Assembly (NCBI GenBank): GCA_019054805.1
Contig: JAHQIY010000018.1
Coordinates: 868,001-932,000 of the forward strand
Source: Brachionus manjavacas
Taxonomy: Eukaryota > Rotifera > Eurotatoria > Ploima > Brachionidae
Direction: 5' to 3'
DNA: 64,000 nucleotides
Shown here: piece by piece, positions 63,431-64,000 of the stretch
Position numbering within the stretch: position 1 is the first letter of the stretch
Layout: each line of letters starts with the position of its first letter
Program-made: the position numbers and the translations under genes
Notes under the pieces: generated by a model
Seen by the model: only the letters and a program-made list of their open reading frames with translations
What the model was told of the DNA's origin: nothing
Databases searched by the model: none

Positions 63431-64000
63431 CAAAAATAAAAATTTTTGAGAAAAACTAATTCAATTTTCAAAAACTAGAGACTAAATGATATATTAAAGC
63501 CTTTGAAAATATTTTTGCTTTACGAAAAAAATGGGGGTCAGTGTTTTAGTAGGACCCAAATAAATTGTATCTTCATTTTTTAATTTAGAATAATTAGAAT
63601 TTAAAACAATTTTTTTTTTCCTTTTAACTAATTATGAATCAAAAAATCGCCGGTTTATTATTTTTTTTATCAAAATTTCTCAAAAACATTAAAAAAAATA
63701 TATCTAAAAGTTTATTAACTTTTTGTTTTTCTTGAGTTTGAACAAAAATGATTGAAATTGAAGATATCCGTTCTTGAAAGTAAAAATGTCATTTTGTTAG
63801 TTGATCAATTCATTTTACTTTATTTAAATGAAGATTTATTCTTTTGAAGAATCTAGTCACGTACTTGATTCCATATATAAGCAACTCTATTTTAGTATTA
63901 CAAGTCATTTTATCATTGAATAAAGAATTAGTTATAACAATCTTTCTATTGCCCCATACTACATTGCAAATATTCGAATGGATAATGGTATAACTGAACC
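63431..64000. other. AT-rich window end, nothing firm
   Basis: Apart from the GGGGGTCAG scrap at about 63530, the sequence is AT-rich with no coding-like frame before the window ends. Confidence 0.4.

Overview
The window is AT-rich metazoan DNA. Genes have GT..AG introns, many of only 32-60 bp, and the families are animal ones (eyes absent, DEK, RBM5/10, a protocadherin-like protein, SLC34, selenoprotein K). A small, compact invertebrate such as a monogonont rotifer (Brachionus-like) fits the base composition, the tiny introns and the LINE/MITE load. That placement is inference; nothing here proves the species.

Layout. 1-2 kb: decayed zinc-finger mobile-element sequence. 2-3.9 kb: DEK (-). 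6.5-9.7 kb: two small secreted-protein genes with TATA boxes, a chitin-binding protein (+) and an 80-residue cysteine-rich peptide (-). 10-20 kb: mostly AT-rich non-coding DNA with broken LINE copies and a TIR-bounded integrase-type (Ginger-like) remnant. 19.7-23.8 kb: eya (+), preceded by a GC-elevated island and carrying thirteen 41-bp tandem repeats in an intron. 26.5-36 kb: OSGEP/Kae1 (-), a TMEM165/GDT1 transporter (-), and a 15-exon RBM5/10 splicing factor (+). 36.6-37.1 kb: a small three-exon zinc-finger gene. 40-43.4 kb: a single-exon protocadherin-like gene (+) and a 3'-5' exonuclease (EXD1-like, -). 45-50.5 kb: a LINE graveyard and a palindromic MITE. 50.7-53.1 kb: a Nup153-like nucleoporin. 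53.7-55.2 kb: a Tc1-type MITE, a broken gene and a MITE remnant. 56.6-62.9 kb: SLC34 phosphate transporter (+), an unknown secreted basic protein (+), selenoprotein K (-) with its SECIS element, a DUF2237 protein (+) and a coiled-coil gene (-).

There is no operon-like pathway; the genes are mostly independent housekeeping or developmental loci. Three themes stand out. First, small multi-exon genes that are easy to miss (selenoprotein K, the cysteine-rich peptide, the 103-residue finger protein) were found by reading splice sites and reading phase. Second, a hAT-type MITE family with GACTTGACTT-rich ends occurs at least five times and in one intron carries the same 41-bp repeat seen in eya. 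Third, LINE 3' ends share a hairpin of form GAGC-N4-GCTC.
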